Assembly (NCBI GenBank): GCA_019636375.1
Contig: JAHBXS010000007.1
Span: 1 to 64,000, forward strand
Reading direction: 5' to 3'
DNA: 64,000 nucleotides
From: Pirellulaceae bacterium
GTDB taxonomy: Bacteria; Planctomycetota; Planctomycetia; Pirellulales; Pirellulaceae
In this document: positions 8,382-17,298 of the stretch, one piece after another
Layout: every line of letters starts with the position of its first letter
How positions within the stretch are numbered: position 1 is the first letter of the stretch
Notes under the pieces: generated by a model
Seen by the model: the letters and a program-made list of their open reading frames with translations, nothing else
What the model was told of the DNA's origin: nothing
Databases searched by the model: none
Translations under genes and position numbers: made by a program

Positions 8382-9593
8382 GTGCCACAACTTTCGACTC
8401 GCGCCGTTCGGCTTCCTCCGTCTCCCATTCGTAAACTCGCCGGTTATGCGGAAGCGGCCAAGAAACGGGGCGTTAAAGTTTATCATCTCAACATCGGGCA
8501 ACCGGACGTCGAAACGCCGCCAGAATTTTTCCAAGCGATCAAGCAGGCCGACCTCCGCGTCTTGGCCTACAGCCCCTCAGCGGGTTTTCCAGGTCTGCTC
8601 ACCGAAATCGCTAACTACTATGATCGCTTGGGGTATCCGCTTGAGAGTTCGGACATCATCGTGACCACGGGTGCGTCGGAGGCTTTGACTTTTGCGTTCG
8701 CCGCAATTCTCAATGCGGGTGACGAAGTGATTGTTCCGGAGCCCTACTATGCCAACTACAGTTCGTTTTCCTTGGCCAAAGACGCCACGGTCGTTCCCGT
8801 CACCACGCGGATCGAGGACGGATTCGCCCTCCCCGACATGAGTGCCTTTGAAGAACGGATCACGCCGCGAACCAAAGCGATCTTAATTTGCAACCCAGGA
8901 AACCCAACGGGCGTGCTGTACCCGCGCGAGTCCTTGGAAGAGCTGCGAAAGATTTGTCTCAAACACGATTTGTTTTTGATCGCTGATGAAGTCTATCGTG
9001 AGTTCGCCTACGATGGGCACCAGCATCACAGTACTCTAGAACTTGACGGGATGGCCGACCACGTGATCGTCGTCGATTCGATTTCGAAACGATTTTCGGC
9101 TTGTGGGGCTCGGATTGGTTGCGTGATTTCCAGAAACCGCGAGTTAATGGGGGCGATCATGAAAATGGCCCAAGCTCGTCTTTCGCCGCCGACGCTAGGT
9201 CAAATCGGAGCCGAAGCGGTCTATAAAATGCCGCCTGATTATTATCACGGGGTCGTTTGCGAATACGCCTCACGTCGCGACGTGTTGGTGGAAGAACTTT
9301 CGAAAATCGATGGAGTCGTCTGCCCGCCGATTAACGGGGCCTTTTACGCAATGGTCCGGCTCCCCGTGGAAGACTCCGACCAATTCTGCCAATGGCTGCT
9401 GGAAGATTTCGAGCACGAAGGGGCGACGGTGATGCTGGCCCCCGGTTCGGGTTTTTATGCGACGCCTGGTTTGGGGCGCGACGAAGTTCGCATCGCTTAT
9501 GTTCTCAACGCCGACGACCTCCGCGCAGCGGTTCGCTGCTTGGGAGCCGCTTTGCAGCAGGCGAATTCGCTCAAACTGAACGCCACGCGGTGA
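8382..9593 (+). CDS. Class I/II PLP-dependent aminotransferase
   Basis: A 403-residue fold-type I aminotransferase. Diagnostic sites are VYHLNIGQPDVETP near the start, the ring-binding turn VTTGASEAL, the NPGNPTGV motif, ADEVYREFAYDG with the Asp that contacts the pyridine nitrogen, the Schiff-base Lys236 in SISKRFS, and the substrate-carboxylate Arg in CGARIGCV. It most likely transfers amino groups between an amino acid (aspartate or aromatic/alanine type) and 2-oxoglutarate. No ATG fits; the GTG at 8382 has AAGGTGG about 9 bases upstream and gives the usual family N-terminus. Confidence 0.9.
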   Translation: MPQLSTRAVRLPPSPIRKLAGYAEAAKKRGVKVYHLNIGQPDVETPPEFFQAIKQADLRVLAYSPSAGFPGLLTEIANYYDRLGYPLESSDIIVTTGASEALTFAFAAILNAGDEVIVPEPYYANYSSFSLAKDATVVPVTTRIEDGFALPDMSAFEERITPRTKAILICNPGNPTGVLYPRESLEELRKICLKHDLFLIADEVYREFAYDGHQHHSTLELDGMADHVIVVDSISKRFSACGARIGCVISRNRELMGAIMKMAQARLSPPTLGQIGAEAVYKMPPDYYHGVVCEYASRRDVLVEELSKIDGVVCPPINGAFYAMVRLPVEDSDQFCQWLLEDFEHEGATVMLAPGSGFYATPGLGRDEVRIAYVLNADDLRAAVRCLGAALQQANSLKLNATR

Positions 9594-9862
9594 TGATTTA
9601 ACACGACAGGCCAAAATACATTTCCAACACCTCCTAATACTCTCGCGTTTGCTCAAAATTGGGTCGCCGTCATGTCGCAATGCGTAAAAAACCTGGGATG
9701 CTCAACAAATAATTTCCCCATGAAACCGGTGTTTTCAACACTTTTTCTTAGAATTTGAGGCAAAACTCCAGTGCCAAGATTGAACCCTTGCCAGGAGCAA
9801 TTAAACTGATGTTCGGATAGAGGTGCTGGGCTTTTATGTTTCATTAATTGGGGAGTTGTCTG

Positions 9863-10408
9863 ATGTTAAGTCGATTGATTTGCTTTGGTTTTATCGGAGC
9901 GATGTTCGCTTCGAACCTACACGCCGACGTGCTAGACCTGTACTACAAAAAAGTCGATTTGGGAGGATCTTACCAGTATGACTTTAAGCTGGTGGTGACC
10001 AACAACGACAGCTCCTTTGCGCCAGGCCAGGGTTTCAACTGGATAACTTTTGGGGATGTTTTTAATGCACCCAGTACTCTTCCCGACTTTTCTCTTAACT
10101 TTCACACTTTCCCAAACCCAAATATGACGTTTACATATTCGAGTGGCGGACATAACGGGCCGACATTTTTGGATGGGACCAATGTCGGCACAGATGGGTG
10201 GCTACCTACTGGAGTGGGCGATTTTGTGACTTGGCAAGGGACATCGGCCTTTGACGTACCGGACGGCCAGTTGCTCTTTTCCACCTTGATTCCGATCAAC
10301 GGAGCCACACCAACCAACTTTAAGGCGGCGATTCCCGTTCCCGAACCAACGTCGGGGTTGGTCCTTGTGGGATTGATTTGCGGGGTTGTGCTTCGCCGAC
10401 GGCGTTAA
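9863..10408 (+). CDS. PEP-CTERM secreted protein
   Basis: A 181-residue exported protein. It starts with a signal peptide (MLSRLICFGFIGAMFASNLHA) and ends with the PEP-CTERM sorting signal: VPEP, a hydrophobic stretch (SGLVLVGLICGVVL) and a terminal RRRR cluster. Such tails are recognised by exosortase, which removes the anchor; no exosortase gene lies in the window. The body (LYYKKVDLGGSYQYDFKL, then repeated aromatic/Gly/Asn-rich strands) suggests a beta-sandwich of unknown function. ATG 9863 is preceded by GGGGAG; an in-frame TTG at 9848 is less likely. Confidence 0.85.
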   Translation: MLSRLICFGFIGAMFASNLHADVLDLYYKKVDLGGSYQYDFKLVVTNNDSSFAPGQGFNWITFGDVFNAPSTLPDFSLNFHTFPNPNMTFTYSSGGHNGPTFLDGTNVGTDGWLPTGVGDFVTWQGTSAFDVPDGQLLFSTLIPINGATPTNFKAAIPVPEPTSGLVLVGLICGVVLRRRR

Positions 10409-10433
10409 ATTCATTCCGTCCAAATTGAGGCGA

Positions 10434-11081
10434 CTAAAAATGACCGTGGTTTAGAAACCGCAGGGATTTTGAGATCGCTTGAGGATGCCAAGGGATGAAA
10501 CCGTGGTTGCAAAGGACCACGCTGAAATCGGTGAGGCCCGGTAAAACAGTGCAATCCTGTTTAATCACCCAATCCATGCCTGCCGCGATCACGCCAAACT
10601 CGTAGCCCTGCGGAAGTGGGAGTTGATTGACGTAGCTTTTCTGCACGTCACTCAACTCCACCATCGTCGGACAAACCCACTTGATCAGCGGGCCAACTCG
10701 CCGCGCAACATGCGAGCCTTGATTGGGCGGAGCCAACATCACGACGCGCCCCATCTCCTGCGGGCGAACCATCTCCAGCGCGGCCCGAATCACAATCGAT
10801 CCCATGCTGTGGCCGACAAAGTGCAGCGGACTTTTCGGCGAACCGCCTTCCAGTTCCACCGCCAAGTTCGCCAAATTTCTCGCATGGTGCTCGCACGAGT
10901 AGCGACTACTGCGATAGCCCCAATTGAGTGTTTTAAAACCCTCCCGTCGCAATCGACGAGCAAGCGGTTCCATAAACAACCGCGAGGCCGACAACCCATG
11001 CACCAGCACAACCGTTCCCATTCCACGCGCAGTGGAATCAGACGGTCGCATACGTAGATCAGGATCGGACACAGCAATCAT
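10434..11081 (-). CDS. Alpha/beta-hydrolase, lipase-like
   Basis: A 215-residue single-domain hydrolase of the lipase/PGAP1-like group: VVLVHGLSASRLFMEPLARRL supplies the oxyanion loop, GHSMGS carries the nucleophile Ser, and the late CNHGFIPWH contributes a plausible catalytic His. No signal peptide is seen from the chosen start. I start it at ATG 11081 (MIAVSDPDL); the open frame extends another 28 codons, but those lie in a palindromic repeat (11122-11258) and are unlikely to be coding. It is convergent with the PEP-CTERM gene, with 25 bases between them. Confidence 0.7.
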   Translation of the reverse strand: MIAVSDPDLRMRPSDSTARGMGTVVLVHGLSASRLFMEPLARRLRREGFKTLNWGYRSSRYSCEHHARNLANLAVELEGGSPKSPLHFVGHSMGSIVIRAALEMVRPQEMGRVVMLAPPNQGSHVARRVGPLIKWVCPTMVELSDVQKSYVNQLPLPQGYEFGVIAAGMDWVIKQDCTVLPGLTDFSVVLCNHGFIPWHPQAISKSLRFLNHGHF

Positions 11082-11403
11082 CAGCGATTTATCATTGGAA
11101 AAAGTTAAAGCATTTGAGACAGTAGGGTGTGTGTAGTCGGCAATTATTATTAGTGTGTTCCACAAGTCGGCTCGTTGGCAAATTGAGGTGTATTAGGACT
11201 GGCACTTATTTGCCGACGCAACACACCACCTGATGTCCACTTGCTTTACACACCCTACGCCCTACATCCATAACGCCTACAGAAGGGGCTTACCGGAAAC
11301 TTCCACGCTGCATTAACTTTAGGCTAACCGAAACTCGATTTGCCGAACAACAGCATCCCGTTTCCAACACATGTAGAATGCACGCAACCGTGACGGAAAT
11401 GCC
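11082..11403. other. Gene-free spacer containing repeat family A
   Basis: About 320 bases between the lipase-like gene and the VOC gene. Bases 11122-11258 are a copy of the ~140-base palindrome described separately; the remainder (11259-11403) shows no gene, promoter or terminator that I can support. Confidence 0.6.
11122..11258. repeat. Family A palindromic element, copy 1 (diverged)
   Basis: Begins GTAGGGTGTGTGTAGTCGGC and ends with CACACCCTAC, so the ends are inverted repeats. Internal GTGTGTTCCACAAGTCGG faces CCGACGCAACACACC. It shares both the outer and inner modules with the copies at 25372, 48378 and 48574 but has more substitutions. Confidence 0.8.
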
Positions 11404-11823
11404 CTATTTTCGGAATAGATCGTCCAAGTTCTTAAACGCTTTGAACTCCAACGCATTGCCCGACGGATCTTGGAAGAACATTGTCGCCTGTTCCCCGACC
11501 TGGCCTTGGAAGCGGATACAAGGCTCAATCACAAACGCAACCCCCAGCCCCCGCAATCGCTTAGCAAATGCTTCCCACTCCTCCCATGCCAACACCACTC
11601 CAAAATGAGGCACGGGTACATCGTGACCATCCACGGCATTGTGAGCCGGATGTGGAACATGATTGACATCCAAATGCGCCACAATTTGATGTCCGAACAA
11701 ATTGAAATCAATCCACTGCTCACTCGACCTCCCTTCCGCACATCCCAACACCCCCGCATAAAAATCCCGCACCGCCGCCAAATCATGAACCGGAAAAGCC
11801 AAATGAAAAGGAGCCAACCCCAT
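11404..11823 (-). CDS. VOC-family (glyoxalase/dioxygenase-fold) protein
   Basis: A 139-residue protein with the paired beta-alpha-beta-beta-beta modules of the vicinal oxygen chelate family. The putative metal ligands occur at the expected places: His in PFHLAFPVHDL, His in VPHFGVVL and Glu in GNALEFKAF; the ending MFFQDPSGNALEFK is typical. It could be a lyase, dioxygenase or resistance-type protein; the reaction is not predictable. The ATG at 11823 gives the standard N-terminus (MGLAPFHLAF); the open frame upstream has no supporting site. It lies 107 bases downstream of the group II intron's 3' end, on the same strand. Confidence 0.8.
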   Translation of the reverse strand: MGLAPFHLAFPVHDLAAVRDFYAGVLGCAEGRSSEQWIDFNLFGHQIVAHLDVNHVPHPAHNAVDGHDVPVPHFGVVLAWEEWEAFAKRLRGLGVAFVIEPCIRFQGQVGEQATMFFQDPSGNALEFKAFKNLDDLFRK

Positions 11824-11909
11824 CGAACACCTCAGAAATAAGGTTCTTAAAACCAATAAAATTTTCCCGATTGTACACTGTTTCAATCGGCCTGGTCTTT
11901 ACCGCACGT

Positions 11910-11929
11910 TCACGGAGTGAACGGCTACG
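11910..11929. repeat. Family H hairpin repeat, 3' half split by the intron
   Basis: The minus strand reads CGTAGCCGTTCACTCCGTGA directly after the intron. It continues the half-repeat at 13943-13965. The uninterrupted form occurs twice in tandem at 24731-24849. Confidence 0.8.
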
Positions 11930-13942
11930 ATCGGGGTAGGGAGAGTCAACTGACTCCCCCTCCCGCCGAACCGTACGTGCGGTTTTCCCGCATACGGCTC
12001 TCCACTTGGTAGTTCTCGATAGTTTGGACGAACTGAGCATGAGCCTGCACCAGGCTGTAGAGCCCAAGCTCAGAGAAGTAGCGGTTTGGCCAGCGGCATG
12101 TACGAGGTTGTCGGTCGGGATTGGTGCGGTGGCGTTTCAGAAGGATTCGTCGCAGACGACTGCGGAGCCAACTGTCATAGTCACCGTAGACATTCCAGAA
12201 ACAATGGCGAAAGTAGTGAAACCAGCCGCGCATCATCTGATTCAATTGCTTGACGATATCCTCAAGCGAATCGCCAGATGTGCGTGGAGTTAACTCGCGG
12301 ACACGATCCATGAATTTCTGTTGGCTTTTGGCTCGCGGAAACCGGAACCGGCCCCGAAATACATAACCCAGAAATGCAAAGCTTTGGTCGCGACTATCGA
12401 CAATCTGGGTCTTGTCCGGATGCAGGGTCAAGCCTGCTTCGCGAACCCATTGCTGGACGACTGCCAAAGCTTGTTCCGCTTCAGCTTGCGTCTTGCAGAG
12501 GATCACGAAGTCATCCGCATAGCGTACCATCTCATAGCCCTGTTCGGCCATGTGATGATCCAGCGGATTGAGATACAGGTTGGATAGCATCGGGGAGAGA
12601 ACCGCGCCTTGCGGGACGCCCGTTTCCGGTGTCCAGCGGCTCAGTTCTGAAACCACTTCTTGATCGAGGTACATCTTGATCAGTCGCAGGACTGCATGAT
12701 CCGAAACTTTCTGCTTCACCAACGCGAGCAGTCGGTCTTTGGGGATCGTATCGAAGTAGCCTTTCAAGTCGGCATCTACCACGAAGACGTTGCCCTCTTC
12801 GAGTAATTGCTCGACGCAACGAAGTGCGCCATGACAGCCTCTGCCTCGGCGGAAGCCAAAGCTGCGAGGATGAAAGGTGTGATCAAAGATCGGTTCCAAG
12901 ACATCCAGTAACGCGGTTTGAACCACTCGGTCGCGAACGGTAGGAATACCCAACGGGCGGGTTTCCTTCGTTCCCGGCTTGGGAATCTCCACCCGGCGTA
13001 CAGGCTGCGGCCGATAGGTTCCGGCTTTCAGTTCCTGTTGCAGTTTGGTGATCTCGGCCAGAAGTTCGTCGTCGAGTTGTTCTACCGTTTGTCGGTCTAC
13101 TCCAGCGGCTCCTTGATTGGTAATGACCTTCGAGGCCGCCCATCTCAAGTTTCGCTCACTGAAGACTTTATCGTACAGCGTGTGCCATTTGCCTCCTCTC
13201 ACTTTGTTTGCCAAAAGTGTCTTCAACATGCTTTCTGTCCAAACCATCGACGATGCCCATTGGTCAATGCTCAATGGTTCCGTAGCCGGAGTAGCCCCGA
13301 AAGGCACTGTGACTTGCGACGGTTTAAGGTCTTTGGATTGTTTGGTCATACTTGCATCTACCTTGCTGCCGCCCTTGGCTCCACCGCGTTTTGCTGCACG
13401 GCTTCACGGCTACTATGGCGGCTCTGACTGCTGTTCCTGGTGCTTATCTTCTCGCTACATTGACGATCAGTCTTTTCGATACCAAGCTGCCTGTTCGTCG
13501 CACAGCTTGACCTGGAGTTGGTCGCCCAGTATCTCCGGCTGGGATTGATCACGAGAATCGACCCTGGCCAAGAACAGCTCTCCCTTCTTATCGCGTTTAA
13601 CCTTCCTTCCATTCCGCACTCAACCACCGCATTGCCATTTCCAAACTTCAGCATCAGCGCGTTACTGCACCCAAAGTTCGTTCGCTGTGTCTATCCTGCG
13701 GAAAAGTCGATACAAAGGACTACAGGACGGTTCGTCGCACAGCGAAGGGTTCGGACTTTGCCAGCTTCCTCCCCGACAGGCTTGGCCGAATCAGTTTCAC
13801 TTTCGTTACGGACTGGAATTTCTCCTCAGGTTGCTCCTCACCCTCCCTCGCGGGAACGCAATTACCACTTTCGAATACAGGGCGGTAACGTTACCCTGGT
13901 CAGGACTTTCACCCGACTGATTAAACGCCTTCAAAGGCGCAC
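11930..13942 (-). mobile_element. Group II intron, apparently full length
   Basis: On the minus strand the element begins GTGCGCC at 13942, contains the early GGTGAAAGTCC segment typical of domain I, carries a maturase gene, and has a recognisable domain V at 12000-11968 (GAGCCGTATGCGG, GAAA loop, complementary CCGCACGTACGGTTC arm). A domain VI-like stem follows and the intron ends ...CCCCGAT at 11930, agreeing with the AY consensus. Total about 2,013 bases. The maturase lacks an endonuclease domain and the target is a stem-loop, both features of class IIC introns; the class is my inference. Joining the exons restores a hairpin repeat present at 24731-24849, which strongly supports both boundaries. 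Confidence 0.88.
11946..13349 (-). CDS. ltrA: Group II intron reverse transcriptase/maturase
   Basis: A 467-residue intron-encoded protein. The reverse transcriptase domain has the conserved blocks in order: RPLGIPTVRDRVVQTAL, FHPRSFGFRRGRGCHGAL, VVDADLKGYFDTI with the first catalytic Asp, GVPQGAVLSPMLSNLYL, and the catalytic YADD at residues 277-280. A maturase (domain X) region follows (MMRGWFHYFRHCFWNVYGDYDSW in part). There is no C-terminal HNH endonuclease, so retrohoming would rely on single-stranded or hairpin targets. The frame reads through domain V (last residues SRMRENRTYGS), which is common in compact introns. No frameshift is seen, so it may be active. Confidence 0.93.
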   Translation of the reverse strand: MTKQSKDLKPSQVTVPFGATPATEPLSIDQWASSMVWTESMLKTLLANKVRGGKWHTLYDKVFSERNLRWAASKVITNQGAAGVDRQTVEQLDDELLAEITKLQQELKAGTYRPQPVRRVEIPKPGTKETRPLGIPTVRDRVVQTALLDVLEPIFDHTFHPRSFGFRRGRGCHGALRCVEQLLEEGNVFVVDADLKGYFDTIPKDRLLALVKQKVSDHAVLRLIKMYLDQEVVSELSRWTPETGVPQGAVLSPMLSNLYLNPLDHHMAEQGYEMVRYADDFVILCKTQAEAEQALAVVQQWVREAGLTLHPDKTQIVDSRDQSFAFLGYVFRGRFRFPRAKSQQKFMDRVRELTPRTSGDSLEDIVKQLNQMMRGWFHYFRHCFWNVYGDYDSWLRSRLRRILLKRHRTNPDRQPRTCRWPNRYFSELGLYSLVQAHAQFVQTIENYQVESRMRENRTYGSAGGGVS

Positions 13943-13965
13943 TAGCTTTTCACTCCGTGAAAAGA
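13943..13965. repeat. Family H hairpin repeat, 5' half split by the intron
   Basis: The minus strand reads TTTTCACGGAGTGAAAAG then CTA, immediately followed by the intron's GTGCG. The TTTTCAC/GTGAAAA arms make a stem directly upstream of the insertion point, as class IIC introns prefer. The following 260 bases up to 14225 hold no gene I recognise, only a weak partial copy of the motif near 14048. Confidence 0.8.
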
Positions 13966-14225
13966 AGGACGCCCCGAAGGAACATGCCCAAGCAAACCGC
14001 TTGGATATGTGATTTGCCAAAGCGGGAATTGGTTATTTTCAAACACTTCCGTGAACGGCCACAAAAAACCACCGTTGCCTCCCAGGCCCTTACGTCAAGT
14101 TGAATACTACACCAAAGCGAAAACCTTAAAAACCGGAACCGGCTACTTAAAGAATCAAATCGCTGATCTACAATGAGTATCGTGAATGCAAATCGTGGAC
14201 GGTAGTCGAAGAAAGAAATTGTTTG

Positions 14226-14711
14226 ATGAACGTTGCCGAATTACTAAATCCTGAGGGGCAACTGTTGCCGGAGATCGTTGGACGGTTGCGGGAGGCTCGG
14301 AAGACGAAACCAATTTGGGGAAAGCGGGCCGAGGTCGCGGGCGAAGTTGAAACGCTCGAAGGCCGTCTGCAATTCCAACCCGGCGATTATCTGTGTCGCG
14401 GGATCGTCGGCGAGTTGTGGCCTCAAAAGGAAAGCAAACTGCTGGAGAAATACGTGGCCAGTGAGCAATTCGACGCCGATGGTTGGCAACGTTTTGACCC
14501 CAAAACCGATTCCCAACCCGTCGAAGCCACCCAGATCGATCAACCGTTTCGTGTGCTGGCTCACTGGGGCGAACTCACCGGTAAATCGGGCGATTACCTC
14601 GTTCGCAGCAAAACCGATCCCACCGACGTCTGGATCGTTGACGAAACGATCTTTGATGCTACCTATGAGTTCCCGTTGAATGAGAACGAACACCCCACCC
14701 CTTCGCGATGA
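14226..14711 (+). CDS. Unrecognised protein with two PGDYL-type modules
   Basis: A 161-residue soluble, acidic protein that I cannot assign to a named family. It contains two related segments: QFQPGDYLCRGIVGELWPQ (about residue 55) and ELTGKSGDYLVRS followed by VWIVDETIFDATYEF (about residue 125). The pattern GDYLxx...-E-x-W/hydrophobic...-F-x-x-TYE resembles small beta modules found beside nucleotide- or RyR-domain proteins in bacteria, from memory only. It ends 18 bases before the TrkA-N/RyR gene and is probably in the same operon, so a sensor or regulator of that protein is a reasonable guess. ATG 14226 follows an in-frame TTG. Confidence 0.6.
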   Translation: MNVAELLNPEGQLLPEIVGRLREARKTKPIWGKRAEVAGEVETLEGRLQFQPGDYLCRGIVGELWPQKESKLLEKYVASEQFDADGWQRFDPKTDSQPVEATQIDQPFRVLAHWGELTGKSGDYLVRSKTDPTDVWIVDETIFDATYEFPLNENEHPTPSR

Positions 14712-14729
14712 ACAAGGAGAATCCGAACA

Positions 14730-17162
14730 ATGTCACCACACGTCTTGATGTTGATCTTGGTTCCGATTTTTTTCCTGGCCGCGTTTGTATTTTACCGGAT
14801 CCGCCCGCGTGCATTTATGAAGATTATCCGTTGGCTGGACGGACGCAGCGGCGGGGTAATCATCGTGATTGGCATGTTAGTCCTGATACTCGGCTTCTGG
14901 GGGTTCGCGACCGTTGACAGGGATGAAAGCCAACAAGAAACAACGAGCCAAACGATTGATGTCCGTGAAAATGCAATTCAGCCCGTACCAGGAATGCCCA
15001 CAAGTCAGGAGGATTCCGATCCCAGCTCGAAACAAATCAACAGAACTTCAATCGCCGCAGCGATCTACGAGACGTTTCAGATTTTTGCCTTCAACGCCAA
15101 CGCGGAAGTACTCGAGAAATCGATCTTGTTGAGCATCGCCATGATCTTGGCGGTCTTTTTGGCAACCATTATCGCCTCCAAAGGTATCGCCGTTCTATTC
15201 CGTTCTTCGTATGAGGAACTGGGCCTGCGATTCAAGTCGATGCACGTTGTTGTCTGCGGACTGGGGCGAATTGGCCGACAGGTAGTCGCCGATCTTGAAG
15301 AAATGCACTCTGAATTTCAGATCGTCGTGGTTGAGCCGGACCCTGAAAACAAGAATATTCCCTGGGCTCGTGAAATGGGTGCCGTCGTCTTGATCGGCGA
15401 TGCAACCCAGGCGGACATGCTCGAAGCGGCTCGTGTTCAGCGGGCCCGCGAAGTGTTTGTGGTGACCGGCAGCGACGAATGCAATATCGAATCGGTCATC
15501 GAGATTCGGGACATCTTGCACCGCAAGGGTCGCAAAGGCCGGTTGGGGCAAAAGCTGCCCCGATTGAAATGCCATGTGCATATTCTCAACCAGGACCTCG
15601 CGGGAATCGTTCGGGAAAAAGCCGAAATGTTGGAGCGTTCCACCGCCGATGGCAATCAAACGACCCCTGGCTCACGCGATTCTGAAATGATCGACATCGA
15701 GGTCTTTAACGCACTCGAACGGACCGCCCGTCGTCTGCTGGAAGACATTGCGATCAAGGTTTACTCAAGACTGACTCCCGCCAGTCCGAGCGACGGACAT
15801 GGCGACCGCTCTCCGCCGCAAGTGCTGCATTATTTCCTGTTCGGATTTGGCGATTTCGGCCAGACATTGGCTTTGAAGATTGCCGAGTTGTCCCACTTCG
15901 CGACCTGCAAACGCAACCGCATGACGATTTTTGACACACGAATCGAGCAGCGTTCAACGGCATTTGTCTCGCGGCATCCCACATTTTGCCCGGCCATCGA
16001 ACCCGCCGAAACCTGGGAATTCGATCCTCAAGGGGACGAGTGGGGCTCCAAACGTTATCGCCCCAATGAATCCAGTCGTTTGCCGGACGGCTCACCGGGC
16101 ATTGAATACGTCTGCAACGCGCGATTCGACGAGTACCGCGATATCGTCGATGAGCAAATGCTCCGCCAGATGATCGCTTGCTGCGAAACGGGATCGGTGC
16201 AACCGGTTGTCTTGGTATGCTTTGAAGAAGACCGCGAGAATTTTGCCCGCGCCGAGCGACTGCAAGCGAAATTGAATTCACTTGGCAAGTCGTGGCCGAT
16301 TTTCGTTTGGATTCCCCGCAACAAAAAACTCTCCAAACTATTGGCAGAACAGAAAAAGGAAATTAAAACGACCGTTGCCACATCTTGCGAGATCATCCCG
16401 TTTGGGGAATGTTACGGGAACGTGTCTTATAACGAGTTGAAAAGTTCTTGGGTAGATTGGCTCGCTCGACACGTGCATCTGGTTTGGATGGAGCCCACGA
16501 GTCAACACTGGACCAGTTCCATCGGAAGGCTCAAAGCCGCCCTGGAGCAGCTCAACCTAGTTGACCACCAAAATAGTGATTCGTTCGAAACCACTACCGA
16601 ACCATCAGCGGGCTCTTCACAACCACCACATCCCAATCCCAACGTGAAAATCCTGGAACAACTTTCGGCACTCGATTGGCCGGAGATCGACCGGGTTTCC
16701 AAGCTCGCCTGGGACACTTGCGAGGAATGGGAACGAGCCTCGAATCGATCTTGTGCAGCCCACGCCGTATTGAAAGCCGCTGCATTAGGGCACAAGATCA
16801 CCGGCTACTCGACCACGCCCAAAACGAGCAACCCCAACGCGTCCCATTCCGGTATCAGCGCGCAACCGATTTCCATTTCATCCGCACTGGATGAAAACCT
16901 TCGTCAGATGGAGCATTACCGCTGGGTAGCCGAGCGGCTACTCACCGGCTGGCACTACGCCGAGAACGGAAATAAAGAGCGCAAAACCCGCTGGCAAATC
17001 ACCCCCTGGTCCCAACTCGACACCCCACCCAAAAGTTACATCGACGAACAAACACGCGCTGGCAATACAGTCAACGAAAAAGCCAAAGACGCAGTGATTG
17101 TCAAACTGGTCGTTGCCCTGCTAAAGCTGAATTTGCTTGAATCGAACGCTTTTGAGGAATGA
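14730..17162 (+). CDS. Membrane TrkA-N protein with C-terminal RyR domain
   Basis: An 810-residue membrane protein. Hydrophobic segments lie at about residues 4-24, 42-62 and 132-157. A first Rossmann domain starts at residue 171 (MHVVVCGLGRIGRQVV, GxGxxG at Gly177/179/182), followed by GDATQADMLEAARV, as in the NAD-binding TrkA-N domain. A second Rossmann-like unit begins near residue 370 (LFGFGDFGQTL). The C-terminal ~90 residues (MEHYRWVAERLLTGWHY, then TPWSQL) match the RyR domain. Proteins of this build are thought to be ligand-gated membrane sensors or effectors. It is preceded by the PGDYL gene and followed by two ATPase genes. No classical K+ filter (TVGYG) is visible, so ion conduction is only a possibility. 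Confidence 0.78.
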   Translation: MSPHVLMLILVPIFFLAAFVFYRIRPRAFMKIIRWLDGRSGGVIIVIGMLVLILGFWGFATVDRDESQQETTSQTIDVRENAIQPVPGMPTSQEDSDPSSKQINRTSIAAAIYETFQIFAFNANAEVLEKSILLSIAMILAVFLATIIASKGIAVLFRSSYEELGLRFKSMHVVVCGLGRIGRQVVADLEEMHSEFQIVVVEPDPENKNIPWAREMGAVVLIGDATQADMLEAARVQRAREVFVVTGSDECNIESVIEIRDILHRKGRKGRLGQKLPRLKCHVHILNQDLAGIVREKAEMLERSTADGNQTTPGSRDSEMIDIEVFNALERTARRLLEDIAIKVYSRLTPASPSDGHGDRSPPQVLHYFLFGFGDFGQTLALKIAELSHFATCKRNRMTIFDTRIEQRSTAFVSRHPTFCPAIEPAETWEFDPQGDEWGSKRYRPNESSRLPDGSPGIEYVCNARFDEYRDIVDEQMLRQMIACCETGSVQPVVLVCFEEDRENFARAERLQAKLNSLGKSWPIFVWIPRNKKLSKLLAEQKKEIKTTVATSCEIIPFGECYGNVSYNELKSSWVDWLARHVHLVWMEPTSQHWTSSIGRLKAALEQLNLVDHQNSDSFETTTEPSAGSSQPPHPNPNVKILEQLSALDWPEIDRVSKLAWDTCEEWERASNRSCAAHAVLKAAALGHKITGYSTTPKTSNPNASHSGISAQPISISSALDENLRQMEHYRWVAERLLTGWHYAENGNKERKTRWQITPWSQLDTPPKSYIDEQTRAGNTVNEKAKDAVIVKLVVALLKLNLLESNAFEE

Positions 17163-17167
17163 AAAAA

Positions 17168-17197
17168 CGGCCCTACCGACTGCGGCCCTACCGACTG
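17168..17197 (+). repeat. Exact 15-base tandem duplication
   Basis: CGGCCCTACCGACTG occurs twice head-to-tail just after the stop of the TrkA-N/RyR gene. It may be the residue of a slippage event; no function is evident. Confidence 0.75.
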
Positions 17198-17232
17198 CGA
17201 AGGGAAAAAAGCTGAAATTTTACACACCACTC

Positions 17233-17260
17233 TTGCCGTACACCAAAATTGGTGTATAGT
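17233..17260 (+). promoter_or_regulatory. Promoter with operator-like dyad before the ATPase pair
   Basis: TTGCCG (17233-17238) and TATAGT (17255-17260) are separated by 16 bases and resemble sigma-70 -35 and -10 boxes. The dyad TACACCAAAATTGGTGTA (17239-17256; 8-base perfect arms, 2-base centre) fills the spacer, the classic place for a repressor site. It lies about 40-60 bases before the GTG at 17299. The cognate regulator is not obvious in the window. Confidence 0.6.
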
Positions 17261-17298
17261 TAAAATGGATTTTATGACACCAAAAATGGAGAAAAGCC

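Noticed and set aside
11082..11165. N-terminal extension of the lipase-like protein to 11165
   Set aside because: The extra 28 codons run into the family A repeat and show no similarity to hydrolase N-termini; ATG 11081 is preferred.
14730..17162. TrkA-N/RyR protein as a classical K+ channel or Trk subunit
   Set aside because: Hydrophobic helices are present but there is no TVGYG-type filter, and the C-terminal RyR domain is not found in Trk subunits.
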